Source of the DNA: Strigops habroptila
Lineage: Eukaryota > Chordata > Aves > Psittaciformes > Psittacidae
Direction: 5' to 3'
NCBI RefSeq assembly: GCF_004027225.2
Contig: NC_044302.2
Coordinates: forward strand, 41,910,510-41,974,509
DNA length: 64,000 nucleotides
Part shown: positions 1 to 14,479 of the stretch, piece after piece
Numbering within the stretch: the first letter of the stretch is position 1
Layout of the letters: every line of letters begins with the position of its first letter
Made by a program: the position numbers and the translations under genes
Notes under the pieces: model-generated
The model's database searches: none
What the model saw: the letters and a program-made list of their open reading frames with translations, nothing else
What the model was told of the DNA's origin: nothing

Positions 1-3000
1 CATGATTATTTTGTCTTAATTTTTGTTTTGTTTACAAGAAGAGAATGCAGGGAATCCTAAATGAAGCTTCACTGAGTCCTTCAGCATTCTCTGAAGAAGT
101 GTCAAGACTACTTACTTAACTGTTAATAGGACATCTTATGTATCCAGGAGAAGTACAAATTTGCACTTGCTAAGTCAAGGGTTTTCCATATCTGCAATGA
201 GATAGACTTTCCATGAGCAATCAAAACTGTCAGGAAATTGTGATCCCTTCCTATATCATTGAAGAGGAGAGGAGAGCATCCCCAAATGTCAAATTGTCTC
301 TTCTCTATGAAAGGCAGAGAATGAGGGGTTATTCAGTACCTTGCTACTCCATTATTGTGTTGAAAATGGAGCCAGAATTGCATGCCTCCATTTTGATCAG
401 AGATTTGGTTGTGGAATAATTCAAATGTTGGCATTGTTCTATGAAGCAGTTCGTAGTTAGTTTTACTTATCCCTTCCCTTCTGATCTGTGCAGTACTGGA
501 ATGGAATTGGTTTCATCCAGCTGTCCTTGGGTTTTAAGGTCTCACAGGCAAGTGGAAAACTCAGCAAAGACGATTTTGTTGCCAGCCATTGGTGTAAAAA
601 AGTCTCAGCCTGTTACTCAGTGAGCTATGCTACAAGGCCAGTATATTAGCCCCCAAATAAGTATCCCAGAAGATAGTTGGATTAAGAGTCATTTGGTCAA
701 GCCACTGGGACTGTTAAAATTTCTACCTGGCACAGAGAAAATTTTGCATATTATTGTAAATTTTCAAGTTATCTTTACGCATCAAGAGCTCTCTTCGAGA
801 GATTAGAACAAGCAACACATCTGTGCAGAAAAAAGGCATTTGTGTGTTGTGTTCATATCAGTATTTGCAACTCCTCCATCAAAACAGTTTTCTGTAGTTA
901 CTTAGAATTATTCGGTAAATTTAATATGCCATGAAACAAAACATTAGGCCCACCCCTGGTATTCACAGCACACCTTCTTCTATTACTCTTTTTGCTTTGG
1001 TTTGGTTTTTTTCTTTTTAGTTTGATGGATTTACACCTCCCTTTTCAGACCACCTGGGGCATTCTGGAAAGGCAGACCTTGTTTACAAACCATTTGCCCA
1101 CTCTGGCATGCTGAAATGTCACTGACACAGTAACGGGGATATAATTTGATATAATTTACAGGTGCCTCTAGGGGTGGGTAAAAGAGGCACAAGCAGAAGT
1201 TTTTAACAGCTTGTCCTGGAAATTAACCGTGTTGCAGGGGTAGCAAGAGGAGCTCTGGTGGCAGTACAGCAGGAGCATGCAGAAGTATTTACCCAGCAGG
1301 AAAAGAGTCTGTGACTATGTCAGGTATATGTAATGGTGTTTAATAGCATATCCAGTGTCATAGTTTATATAACTGTAATATGTAAATATGTAAATTATTA
1401 ATGCAAGCAATTAATTAACCACAATAGTGGTTACAGTTATGGTTTAGCAGCATTCAACCGTAAGATAACTATGGGATAACTATGATGATGGCGGTGGATA
1501 GCTACAACAAGCTTAGCAGCATGAAGTCATGGAAGAGTTAACACTACACTGCTATGGTTATGACGGCTGGTCCCAAATCCCTGGATTCTTCAGGTGCTAC
1601 AAGGTCTGCAAGAGCCCACATTTCTCCTTGAGCATTCACATTGATGGTAAGGGGCCTCAAGGTGTCACATGTGGTCAGGGTGATCTGGAAAAGAGGATGG
1701 CCACCATAGCAGCTGATGCTCATGACCTGATGCCATCAATGCCAGCCCTCTGGCATTGTGTACGTGTAATAAAACTTAAGCCAAATCTGTCTTTGTTTTC
1801 TACTTTGAACACGGCAGATTCTTTGGACCAAAGTACTTCCAACTTAGAGAAATTATGAAGGTTTGGAGAAGCAGATCCTGAATGATTTTGCTAATCACTC
1901 CTGTTGTAATAAGTTTTTCTTGAATGTTCGGTAACTTCAGTTCATAGGCGAAAAAGTGTGGTTTTTCTTTACACCAGCTTTCCCTTCTACAAGCAGCTGA
2001 CGGACTTTGTTCAAAAGGCTTCACATGATATTGTTGCTCTTTGCCCACACGAAGCTAGTCTATTATTAAGAATAGTCTCTCTATCTCCATTATAATTTGA
2101 GACCAAATTATGTACTAAAGAAATAGTATGAAGCCTCTTCCCACCGAGTCCCTATTGCAGCACTTATTCAGTATTTATATGGACAGAAGCATGCTTTAAC
2201 TTCTTTACACCATCTATTTCCCTTAATGCATCATTTCATTCCTTGCATGTGTGAATTGAGCTGCAGATGTTAGGAGTCTAATCATGCTTCATAAACAAAT
2301 GGCAGTTATGTGCTGTATTTGTTTGAATAGACGAGAAACTATTTACATTTATTTGGAGGATTTCGGGTTTGTGCCTGTTTGATAAACTATTATTCTAGTA
2401 TAAGGAATACAGTCAGGTTGGCATTACTACTCAGTATTTAAGTTACCTGTTAAATTCATTTATGGTCTGCTAGTACTGGATGGTTTTATGATTCAGTTTG
2501 CAAAACCCCAAACATGTCTAACTTCTCCACAATTATCCACTAGCTAGATATGAGTGTTAGGCACCCACTTAACTTTAAAAATCTTAGATTCAGCAAAAAG
2601 GTAAGGTGTGAGCCAATTAACTGCTTAGGTTAATATCGGTTGATGTTATAACCAGCCATTTTGCCCAACTGTTGCCTTCAAATTTGCCTGGAATTTTGTT
2701 ATCTTCCATGTTTAATATGAGCCCTTCTTTAGAAGAGCTGCTTTAGTATAGCAAAATAACATAAATTTTATAAAATAGATTGAGTTTACTAGTTATAATA
2801 AAAGAGGCATTTGACTCTTTTATACCTATCTCTGCAACAAATATCTTGACTACAGAAAGACTCATTTTTAAGTGTTAAGCAAGACCTTATCCCTTGGATG
2901 TTCTAATTTTTATTTTTTTAAGGCTTGGGTGAAAGAAAAAACCCACTGAAAGCACAAAATGTAATATATGAGTAAATTTCCTTTCAAGGTACAGTTTTCC

Positions 3001-5649
3001 TTAAAAACTTTTCCTTCAGAAGAGTTTTTCTGCCCATGACAAAGCAACATGTTATCACATTCATGTGTAATAATAATTTCTTACATTTTACAAACTTTTA
3101 TCAGCAAATACTAATTAATTAGCCAAATGACAGCTACTCATTCTGTTTAGAATGGTGTTTTGAATATTGAAGTACAACTGACAGCTGACTGGAGGCACAG
3201 GCAGCATATTTAAATGGGATGCCAACCCCATTTCTTCAGGCTAGTCAGAAAAGGCGTGCTGGAATAACAAGAAGCATTTCCCAGGCTGGAAGGGCCAGTC
3301 AAATGTTGCCAGGGAAGTTTGCTGAAAGCCTGTCAGGCAGAGAGCTGTTTAGACTCAGTATGACCAAATATCAACACAGCATTAACACTGAGTGTTGAAG
3401 TCACAGGAAACTGTTCCAATGAACAATCCAGACTAAAACTTAATCCAGTACCATAGTTTCTTGGAGAAATCTTGCTGCACATATGTATTTGCCACTGTAT
3501 TAGAAGTAGAATAAGGCAAAGTGACTTAGTTACAAGAAGACTTGGTTTTTTCTGACTTTCTTGGGCTTTACTTTCTTTTTTTCTTTTTTTTTTCAATTTT
3601 TTTCGCTTTTTTTTTTTCCCAGAAACTTCAAATTCATCAGACAAACTGAGAAGACAGAACAAAATGGGCAAAACAGAAGCCCGGAAACAAAGGAGAATGA
3701 GAAGAATATAGGAATATATGATCTAAGCTTTATGATGAAAGAGAAGGAAAGAAGTACGAAAAAAGAATAAAATGTGCTATTAAATAAATAAATAAGTTAA
3801 AAATAAATAAAAATGTGTTAAATCTGTATTCCTTGTGCCCAAGGACACAATCTTTCTCCAAGTGTCTCTTAGCTTTTGGTTTAAATCAATAAGAAATGAG
3901 ATTTCCAGACTTTCTATTTCCTTTCATGTTGTCCAGTTATTACATCCTGCAGAGATGAAAAAGAGTACCACTGTTGAGCAGGGCAAAATGAATACAGACT
4001 GGAAGCATCTCTTTAAAACTGAACCTGACCCAACAGGTCCATTCTCTCAGAGCTGTTATCCTTATTCTTAACGATAAGCATGCATGTACTGCTGCTGACT
4101 TCAGCTTAGTGTGCTTCAACTCACTCGCACAATTATAGGTGAATTTTTAAAATATGTCTTGGTACCCAGTTGCTTCTTTGGCCAGAATATAACTAACTGA
4201 AAAATAAGAGTGGCCATCTAAGTAGCAGAAACATTGAAGGCTGTTTTCCAGTACATTTCAGAGGATTTTCTATTTGACAATAAAAGGATGGGGTTTTACC
4301 CTTTTCCTTTGGAAAAAGAAGTTGGAAAAAGGGGATTATTAACTGGTTCTCCCTCTTCTTCCCAGCCAACATGTTTTTACATATCTTAAAGGAACCAATA
4401 TGTTTGAGACTCCTCTCCCTCTTGAATTGGATTGACATGAACAGTAATGTCAAAAGTTAATGGGAGGAGGTGAGAAAAGAGGGTGCACATTCACACAGAG
4501 GCAAAATGGTTGAGTATGTCAAAGTCTCCCTAGAAAAATCCTCTAAAATAACTATGTGAAGCACTACATGATTTTTTCTCTCCTCACCTCCCTCCTTGTT
4601 CTTCTTTGTAGAGAAATGTAAAGGCCAAAAGCTATAAAATGGCTATATTTATCTATAAGGATCACAAGCTTCTTTCTTTCATTTCTCCCTCTATGCATGG
4701 CGCAAAGATCCTTTCAGAGGAAACCAGTTTTCATCAGCCTTGTCATCTCCTATTGTGGTTCAGGACACCTGAACACATACAATGCAGAGCATTAACCCAT
4801 GACAAGAATACTTTGTTTGCATTCTCTTCACTTCCTTATTAACTTAGAGAGATAACTAAATAGGAATTTCCCCTAATAAGAGTATCAGCTGAAAAATACA
4901 TTAGATAATCAGGCCAAAGTAACTAGACATATTAGTTGTGTATTCTAGTTCGTTGCTTGGGGGTTTTTTAACTTTCCTAGCCTTTATTTTCTTGTAAAGA
5001 CAGCTATTATCATGAGGCTAACTTCACTCAAAAGTCTATGACACAGCTGCTAATAATAGCACAGATAAAGGAGCACTTTCTGCTGGCTTTTAAAGGGTTT
5101 GAAGTTATTCTGTTCCCACTGAGTAGCTCTTTGCCAAAAGCTTTTGAAATCCCCGCCTTCTTTCCTGACATTTTTTTGAACTAGCACCTTTTTCACAACA
5201 ATAGTAAGCAGCACATTCAGACCATCAGTATGTACACCCACACAGGAGAGCACTGTGTCCTGCCTGATCGCACATCAATTTATACCTATTTTGTTATTCT
5301 GCCAATCTTTCTTTATTCTCCCAGTCAACCTTCCTTTCCACAATTCAAACAGGTCATGGGATCATGCAATCTGTTGTAGTGTAAGCAGTTTTCCTACATA
5401 CTTGTTGAAAATTATTTCCTTAGAGCCCCACCCAAAGGCAGTGACTGTAAGTACTTTCTAAATATGGCATTGAGAATTACCTCTTTAGATGTCTCTTCAT
5501 TTAACAGCTGAAGTACCTCACCCCATAATTCATCCTCCAGAAATATTTTTGTCTTGTAGCTCCTACCTAAATCCATAAGATGTGGTACATTTTGTTTCAG
5601 GTGTGCCAAGACATGCTCTTCAAACATGTGGTCTCAAAATGTACAGTTC
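1..5649. other. Intergenic DNA upstream of MTAP, no gene recognised
   Basis: This is AT-rich sequence with only short open frames, none of which resembles a protein family I know. Low-complexity tracts occur at about 3570-3620 (T-rich) and 3780-3815 (AAATAA-type). An open frame at 1529-1858 (+) has a fairly normal amino-acid composition but matches nothing I recognise. I see no RNA gene or promoter. Confidence 0.6.
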
Positions 5650-6223
5650 TGTATTGGGTCTGGCTGAGGTGGAGTTAGTTTTCCCCACAGCAGCCCTTAT
5701 AGCACTGTGCTTTGTATTTATAGCTAGAATGCTGTTGCTAACACACCAGGGTTTTGGCTACTGCTGAGCAGTGCTTGCATAGCACCAAGGCTGTCTCTCC
5801 AACATTCCCCCTCACCAGTAGGCTGGGAGGTGGGAAAGATCTTAGAAGGTGATACAGCCAGGACAGCTGGCCCAAAGGGATATTCCAGACCATATGATGT
5901 CTGCTCAGTAATAAAACCTAAGTGAAAGGAGGGGAAAGGAGGCATTCATTCATTACATTTGTCTTCCAGAGCAACTGCTACGCATATCGAAGTTCTGCTT
6001 CCTGGGAAGTGGCTGCACATGTCCTGCCTGTGGGAAGTAGAGAATAAATCTTTTGTTTTCTTTTGTTTCCACTTGCGGCCTTTACTTTAGGTTTATTAAA
6101 CAGTCTTTATTTTGACCCATGAGATTTTTTCCACCTCATTTTCTCCCCACAACACACCCTGACCTGCTGTGGATAGACCAGCTTGGTGGACACCCAACGT
6201 CCAGCCAAGCTCAATGCACCACA
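5650..6223 (+). mobile_element. Solo LTR of an avian endogenous retrovirus, ERVL-like
   Basis: The element starts TGTATTGGG and ends CACCACA, so it has the TG...CA termini of an LTR. It is flanked by a perfect 5-bp duplication, AGTTC at 5645-5649 and again at 6224-6228. A 5-bp duplication is usual for ERVL-type elements. Inside are an AATAAA at about 5911 and a second one at about 6044, followed by GT/T-rich sequence, as expected for an LTR R/U5 region. No gag, pol or env sequence lies beside it, so it is a solo LTR left by recombination between two LTRs. The family assignment rests on resemblance to bird LTRs and was not searched. Confidence 0.8.
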
Positions 6224-9200
6224 AGTTCTTTATTTTATACAAATCCTAATCACAAGCCTGCTGTGAACATCCCTACAGGGGCCCACAGTATGTCTATGCT
6301 TTGTTTCCTCTAGCATTCTGGTTTTTCTTTATGGCAGTAGTATCAACACAGAAGCTTCTTTATGGCTGCAGGGTTTTACACTGCTAACAGCTTTTAACAT
6401 TTTGCTAAAACTTGTTAAACTCAAATAATTTTGATAATGCATTATAGTAACAGGACAAATCAATTACCACAGCATAACCCTTCCCTTTCTTCATCTAAAG
6501 ATTTATATTAATTCCTTAGAAAAGGAAGATGACCTTGTTAAATAAATCTCCTCTTATTCAACTGGAAAACAGGGAAAAAGACATTTTTAGAAGTTATTCC
6601 AAAGGGCTCATAAACCTGTAAAACAGTTCATTCTCTTCCATGTGTTTTTTAGGCTCTTAAAACTATTCCCATTTCATTTAATTCAAGATGATTAACTCTA
6701 GAGACACTCAATGGTCTTCTTCTTTCCTTCTGCTTTACACAGTTGTCTGAGAATTCTCTGAAATCATTAAAACTGAAATCTGTTATTATGCATTGTCATG
6801 AGGAAAGTTGGGGAAGCCTTGGCAAAGTCCATTTCTTAAGCAGGGAGGGGTGCAGATGGTTGAGCTATTAGGAGGGTGGAGGGACAATGAGTGCACAGCA
6901 CCATCAAGATGAATTCTTACTGTAAATGAGTTCAAAACTAGTATTTAAATCACTAAAACTTGTCATTGCTTGTGGAAGCTTGGTGGCTGTAACTTACTCT
7001 GGCTCAGCGAAAGTATGAGACTGGAAGTCAAGAGACCTGGATTCTGCTTCTTTATTTTCTTCATTGCTCAGTTAAATTCAGTTGCTTATTTCTGTCTTGT
7101 GTTCTCTCTGCCTGTTTGGATCTGTGTAAAGCGTAAGTTTTTGAAGCAGAGACCATCTCAATACACACTACACAGTTGCAAAGCACTGCCCTCACAATTA
7201 ATAGCACTTTTGCCTATCTATATTAAAGATTTTTCCTTGCAAATGTACACTGGAGTGTACAGCAAGGCATAGTTTCAGAAGAGGGACACCCTGCAAAGTT
7301 ACACTCTTGTTAATCATATTCTCCTTATTACAGCAGCTAAAAACCAGGAACAAATGATGTTGATCCCAAGAATGGTGATTTTTACCTTATAGCCATCTCT
7401 TAAATCTTGCTCAAAAGCTAATAATGGAAATTAGATATACTTTTCTTCATAGACAAATTTCAACTTCTGAAAGCTCTTTCTGCCATGTGAGCATCTGATG
7501 GTAATTCCCCATCACAATCAAGGACTTGTGTTCCTAGTGTCTGCGTCTAGGTGAGACTCAGATGCCTATGCAGTGAAGCCTCAGGACGCATTTCTGTGTT
7601 CACGTGAGACCCAGAGAATTCTCTTGGAAAAGGAGTCTTGGGAAATTCTCTCTCTTCTCTGTGCACATGTGACCACGGCAGAACTACTTGTTGTGATTGC
7701 ACTACCCTCCTGCTCGGGTTTGTAGGAGAGACAACACAGAAGTTACTCCACAAGGTCTCAGTGATGTCTCTCCCGGCATTTGGGATACTTTGATCTCATT
7801 ACAAGATGTGCAACTCTCCCCATTAACTGATTACTTACACAGAGATCTGAGCACCAGCTGAGGTCTTCAGTATTTCAAGACCCTGACCTCTTTCTTTATC
7901 AAGCCTTTATTCTATCATCTGTAAGTACTTTCCCATCTCATTTAGGTGTTTTTAGGAGAAATACTTTTACAGTATTGCATGTTCCTCAACTACAGTAAGA
8001 ATGAATGCCATACATATTAGCAGTAGACAGTGTTCAAACCATTGTCACTTTGCTAAGCTGGAAAGTACTATGTCCTTTTATTCAGAGGATATATTTTACC
8101 ACTTTTACTACATTGTGTCAGTCACCCTATAATGAGACATGCTGAAGTGTTAGGTATTTATTTATAATTTAGCTATTATAAATGCTTAAATAACTCTTTA
8201 GGTTCATTCCAAATATTTTGAAATAGTTACTGAATTAAACTCTTTTTTAAGTTGTCACCTTGTAGCTCAAGCCTTTTCTATTATTTTGGAAAATGGCAAT
8301 ATAAAAAAGACAAATAAAGAAGACATGGCAAACTCCTCTTTTTCAAGTAACATGCATGGACGTATTTTTTAATTGCTATTTAAAGCTGGATGATGAGCTA
8401 GAAGATGACATACATATCAGGGCTTAACCAGTGTTGCCACACAGACTACATTAGCAAAGAAGCTGCTCACACAAGGAAAAGGCGCTATTCCACTGCTAGA
8501 GTTAAATTGCATTGCTGAACCTGCAAAGGATTCACATGGAAGAGCGATGTGGGTTTTCTTTGGCACAGCATAGCCAAGTGTTGGCTAGAAGCACCAGCAA
8601 ACCTCAGAACAAAGTATTAAATGCCCACGTACCTATTCATCTCCACAGAAGACATGCTGGACCAGGGGTCTAATGGTAGAGAAACGGTACAGTCCCAGTT
8701 AATGGGAGCAGGCAGAGGCATGAACAAGGTGAATGGCCCCACTCCTGCCACTCACCATCCACAGGAAGGCTGTGTGGGTCGGGCACGTAATAACTGAAGG
8801 AAGCATTAGGCCAGCTGTGAGTACCTGCACGCCTGCAGCGAGGAGGAAGTGTGGAGGCAGCCTGCGTCAGAGGGCTGAGTCACCATGCCTCCTGGGCCAG
8901 TGCCCTGGGGTGCAGCTTACAATCGCCAGGACCTAACTTTTAGTCATCAAAATCACACAGAAGCAATGCCTGAGCAGAGCCAAGGAAGGCACCTGAGGTC
9001 AAGACGCAGTCAAAGTGGATTTATGGGTAAATAAAATCCAGTCAGGGTTTGAATAACTATACCTCTGCATAAACCAACAGAAAATTTATGCCAGACATTT
9101 TCATGCTTCCCATTCTAATACTTGTGTGATGGACGTAGAGCTAAGCTGAAGTGTATGTAAAAAAAACATGCTGGAAGTAGCAGCATGTGGTAGATGAGCA

Positions 9201-12200
9201 AGTTCCAGCAGACCCACATGCAAAGGCAGCTTATACTATACCTACCCAGATTAACTTTATACGCACTGCCATACACAGGTGATACAGATGTATTTCATAC
9301 AGAAAACCCCTATCTGGTATGAGGCAATATTAGAGAGAAGCACACACCTCTAATTCTAGCAGACCAGTGAAGCTATTAACTGAAATACTGTTCCTCTTCT
9401 GTAATAATTTCCTACATGATCTGGGGTTCCGTTTTCTCTTTGGCATTGTTGAAGATAATGGGGACTTTGAGGCTGTACACCACAATTGGGAAGATGAGTA
9501 TGACTGGTTAATTGCAGTATGGGTTTTATTTTCTGAAGTAATTTGTGTCGGTAACATCAAATGTTAAGGTTCTAGAGCTGACTATTTTATCTCATAGAAG
9601 ATTTTATACACCTGACCTCATACAGTGCGCATTTCTTTGCATGGAAGCTTTCCGAAATCCTACATCAGTAAATTACCTGTAAGCTGAAAATTTCTCCTTT
9701 AACCTGCAATTGGCAGAGTTGATCTGCCGTGGACTGTGCGATCTTCACCTCATTAAGGTTATTCAGTGCTCAAAGGAGCACATCATGGCTTTGAAGCTGA
9801 TGAGGTCAGCTTCTTGATAGTTCCTCCCCAGGAAAAAGTCATGTTAGGAAAGGGATTTTCTGGTGCTTCTGTGCTGGTAAAAGGATCCCTTGCACATACT
9901 TCCACTTGTTGCAAATTAGTAAAAAGCTAACTGTTCATTTTGCAAATGGATGGACCAATGTAAAGTGTAACAGTCCCATAGCACAGTCAATCTAGAGACA
10001 GCCATCTTCACTTCAGCTACTGATAAAGGTCACTTAAATTTCCTTGGCTAGCCTTTTGCTTTAGAGAGTTCAGAGACGTTTGTGCTCCACAAAAGCTATA
10101 GAAACAACAAACTCTAGGTATGGATTGTAATAATCAGCTGGAACATTAGGTTTTCTAATATTCCTGAATGTGATGTTTGGAGGCTTCCGTACAGTAGCCT
10201 TGACATTTATTTATGCTTAAAAATTATTTGTCCAAATACAATACACAGACATTAATTTTTCTTTGAAGTCAGTTGAAATCTCAAATTATTAGTTTTGGGA
10301 CGAGGTCCAACAAATTTTTTCCAGTATACAAAAGAAAACATGAAATTTCCGTGGAACATGTAAGAGAAAGGTAGTTTCATAGTAAGAGCATATTGTAAAT
10401 ATGGGCTTCCTCCTTGAGTCAAGTCTTGGCTGATTAGAAAGACACAAATGTTCTTAACATATGTGCCATATTCCATCACTATTTATTGAAATAAATTTTG
10501 TGAATATGTAGGACAGAAACAACAAAGTCCATAAGCAGTACAGCACAATGGGAACTCTTGACATTGAGGTCTGCATGAATGAATGCAGAAGGTAAACTTG
10601 ACTGAGTCTTTATTCTCCCCTCTCTTCGATGTGAATGTTGTTTCTTTGAAGTAGCATTAGTAAAAGCAATTCAAAGCAATTCAAAGCTCAGCTATGTGTA
10701 CAGAGCACCGTTACTTCTTTACGGCAATTTCTGTTGTAACAAAAAAAATAAAACCTTTTACCTGGATACAGTGCTTTTCATCTTCAAAGCATTTTCACAA
10801 AAACACTCTAGCTAATCTGAACACCCCTTTAACATAGTTAAGGTTGATTATCATCATGATTATGACTTTACAGGAGGGACAAAGTTTAAATTACTTAAAT
10901 GCACAGAAGTATTTGATGTTGGAAGAGGAATTAAAAATCAAGGGTTACTATGTCCCAATTATCTGCCCACAACATTAGACCCTCTTCTCCCAACCTTGGT
11001 TTGCACTGTGAAGAATTATCTTATTATACATAGACTGTCCTCTATATTTAACTAAATAATATGCTATTTGTGTAATTAAAATGCTTCTTATGCAAACAAG
11101 AGTGTTTCAGTTCATTTGGCCAAGATTTCACAACCCTGCCAGCCATATGGCCAAAACTGCCAGATAGTTGTGGTGACCTTAAACTGTCACTTTCCCATCC
11201 ATACTTCTAAGGACAAAGTTTTCAGGTATTGACTAGAGGTGGGACCTTCACGATAATTCTCTCAAGGCATAACAGATGAAGCTTCACATTTAAGTTTGAA
11301 GGGCCTTTAAAAGTTTGAAAGGCCCTTAATCTGGCGTATAAATTACTTATTTTCATGCAACGGTCCTTTTGTATCTTTTGAGTGGTGTAAGGTGTAAATG
11401 AGACTTAGTTCTTATACATTATTTTAATTTAAGCCAAGGAAACACCGCCATGAGACACAGCCACTGAAACACTGAGAAATCAAAGCAGAGAGTCTCCAAG
11501 TCATTGTGCATTTATTTTATTTTTGAAAAAGTGAAATGAAACTCCACTAAACTACTCATGTTTATTCAGATATATGGATTTACATTCCAACATTCAGAAT
11601 ATGAAGTAAAAAGTGCACCCTCTGGGACAATACAAAGCTATCATTTTAATTCAAGGTTTTCTGCATGGTTCTGAGTTACCAGCTGGGCTTTAACCATGAC
11701 ACTGCAATGTCACAAATGGAATTGTGAATAGAAATTGCAACCTCTCTAGTAATCCTGTAACTAGTGTCTTTTTACTAGTGTATGCTCATCCTGAACATAC
11801 ATGTTCATGATGTTTTCTTGAATATTATGGTGGTGTCTTTGGTGGGGTGGTGTTTGATTACCCGCTGCCAACTTCAAACAGCTGCTGTAGAAAGCTGATT
11901 ACTCACAATGATAAATGCTCCATTACGAATTTCTAGATTACAGTTAACTGATGAACAGTTACAGAACTGGATTCCACCTCTCAGCCCTGTAAAAGGATTT
12001 TAATTTTAACCTACTCAAAACTGACTTACCAAAAGCATATTGTCTACAAGACTGAAAGAATTAAAAAATGTTTATTTCACAAAACATTGTTTCTTAGCTG
12101 TCCCCAGTTAAATCATTTTGAAGCCCCTAAATGCATGTATAGCTTGACCTACGTTATATGCTGCTGTAAGTAATGGGGATTCACTAGCTGCTGATATATA

Positions 12201-14470
12201 GTGAGGTCACTTGAAGAAGTGCAAAATTTCATACTGATACAGGTTTTGCCTACTAGTTAACAGCTAAATTTAAATTAGGATTGTATTACATTTTAAAAGG
12301 TAGTTAGTCTGCAAGAATACAGTTTACAGATTCTTTCTCTGATTCCACGTATAAGCTGTTCACCCACTGCTTGGAATGTGCCCAAACGGTGGCTCAGTCT
12401 ACACATCTTCAGAAACCTCATCTAATGAAGCTTCTTTGAGCTTCCAGCTCAACATCTCTTGAAGTATCTATGTCATCAACAATTTACCACGAGCAGGCTT
12501 TTCACACTATTTAAACAAATGAGCTCTCATATTCAAAAAGCAGCAAAAAATAGAACCAGAAAAGCAAACAGATTGCACATACTTGTGGCAAAAGATGAAT
12601 ACTGCAACACAACTGACACAGCTTTCTATAAGCAATTCAATGGAGGAAAATTGTAATAGAATTAAACAGAAGGAATTGCCAATAATTATTCACTAAAAGA
12701 TTCTGTGCATTGGAAGTAGAACGTATACCTTCAAAGAAAAGCCAACCTAGAATGGGAAAATAAAAGTAAACTTCAGCCTGTGCACGAAGGTCTTTAACAT
12801 ACGCTTAAGAGGATTGAAGTGTTTAAAGCTGCACAGAGCGCAAATTCCAGCTGAAATACAAGTTCAGCGTTAGCTGCTGCTGCCTTAAGTTATTAGGAAT
12901 ATCCTTTTTCTGGTATACCCCAAATTGCGTCACAGATCTCAGCAGATTTCTCAGCTGTGATAAAATGCAGGACTTACATTCACTGATGAATCTGAGTCTG
13001 CATTTACTAGCAGATATGTGACATTTTTTAACAGAGCACTAAATAGCATGTCTGGATGGCTGAGGTCTCTCTGATAGATGAAGTTGCTTTAAAGAACACC
13101 TACGACAAATGCTTTTAAAAATTAACACGATATTGGCTATTTTTGAAAGCTCTAAATTTTATATTTTTATCTATTTATAGTAATAGAATACATTAATATA
13201 TCAAAACTATTGGTGTTTCTCAAAATGTAAGCTCATGTTACAGTAAAATGAATGTTCTGCTTAAATGTATGGACTTGGGGTAACAAGAAAAATAGCACAA
13301 ATAGGAATATTTAAATAATATATTTCATACACAATGATACAGTGTTTACCTTTTCCTATCACTTGAAGCTACATTTAGGTTGGAGAGCTACATATGTGTA
13401 CTTTCTGTATATATGTACTTCAGAAAGAAAAGAAAACTCCTTTTATTTTTTTTTTCCCCAAAACAGGCTCCTGTTTGTTCTCAGAATCATTTTTGAATAC
13501 TAAAAAGACCACCCTTAATTAAGATCACATTAAACCTCTAAATGTCTTTTTCTTTTTAATTGAAAACAAATCTCTTCCACTTACTTACAAATACGATAAA
13601 TTAGAAATTTTCACATAGGTTAGAACTGGAATATTGGTCTCATTTTGCCATTTCTGGCAATGCAGGTCTAATGAGCACTTTTTACTTCATGTCAATGTAT
13701 AACAGGGTGCTCCACGGATTTTGTAGTGCTGTTTAGTCCTACCCCCTGTTAATGAATTGAGGAATTTGGGGGGGAAGTCAAATAAACCACAGTGTCTCCA
13801 GGAATATCGAAGGTGCTCCAGATGAGAGAAGGACCATCTGAAAATGAGCTTTCAGAGAGACCAAGATGATGCTTAGAAATTTTAGCACATGCTTACATAT
13901 TTAAGTTGATAGATCATTTCTATTATACCACGACATCACTGCAGTGTAAGTTAGAAAAGCACTTACGCACCACCAGCTGCAGCACTGTTTTGTTTACATG
14001 CAGCCAGTGAAGACTCCCGGAGAGTCCATGTAAACATGCGGATCAGACGTATTAAACAGAAAGCAGGATGGGTACCCTGGCTAAGGTTTCATGAGGTATT
14101 TAAACATAGCAGCATTCCCACTGGCTTCATAGAAGTACTTCCAAGATGAAAGCTTTTTAAAAAGTGTAAAAGCTTTCACTGAGGATACATTTCAAGGATG
14201 TAGGAACATTTCAGGGCTTACAGACCAGATGATAGCGATGTTTCAAAAGCACACTGGAGACACTCTAATGAGGCCACTGGTGTAGGAACAGCACATTAAC
14301 AGAAATAGGGATGGCAATATCCACTTCTGGAGAGGAGAAATCCTGAGAGAATAACAGGGAGAAAAAAATCAGTTATATCGAATGCTGTGACACAAAACCA
14401 CGATAAACCAGCTTTTACCCCAAGGAGTGCTCTACATACTACATTCCTAGTCGTTTCCCCAAGAATACCA
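6224..14470. other. Intergenic DNA upstream of MTAP, no gene recognised
   Basis: This is AT-rich, apparently non-coding sequence. Open frames are short and match no family I know. I see no clear CR1 or LTR piece, tRNA or CpG island before the MTAP promoter. Old, decayed repeats could be present and missed by eye. Confidence 0.55.
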
Positions 14471-14479
14471 GCGGCTACG

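Noticed and set aside
1529-1858. 109-codon + strand open frame
   Set aside because: It has no domain, no splice context and no family match by eye. It may be a repeat remnant.
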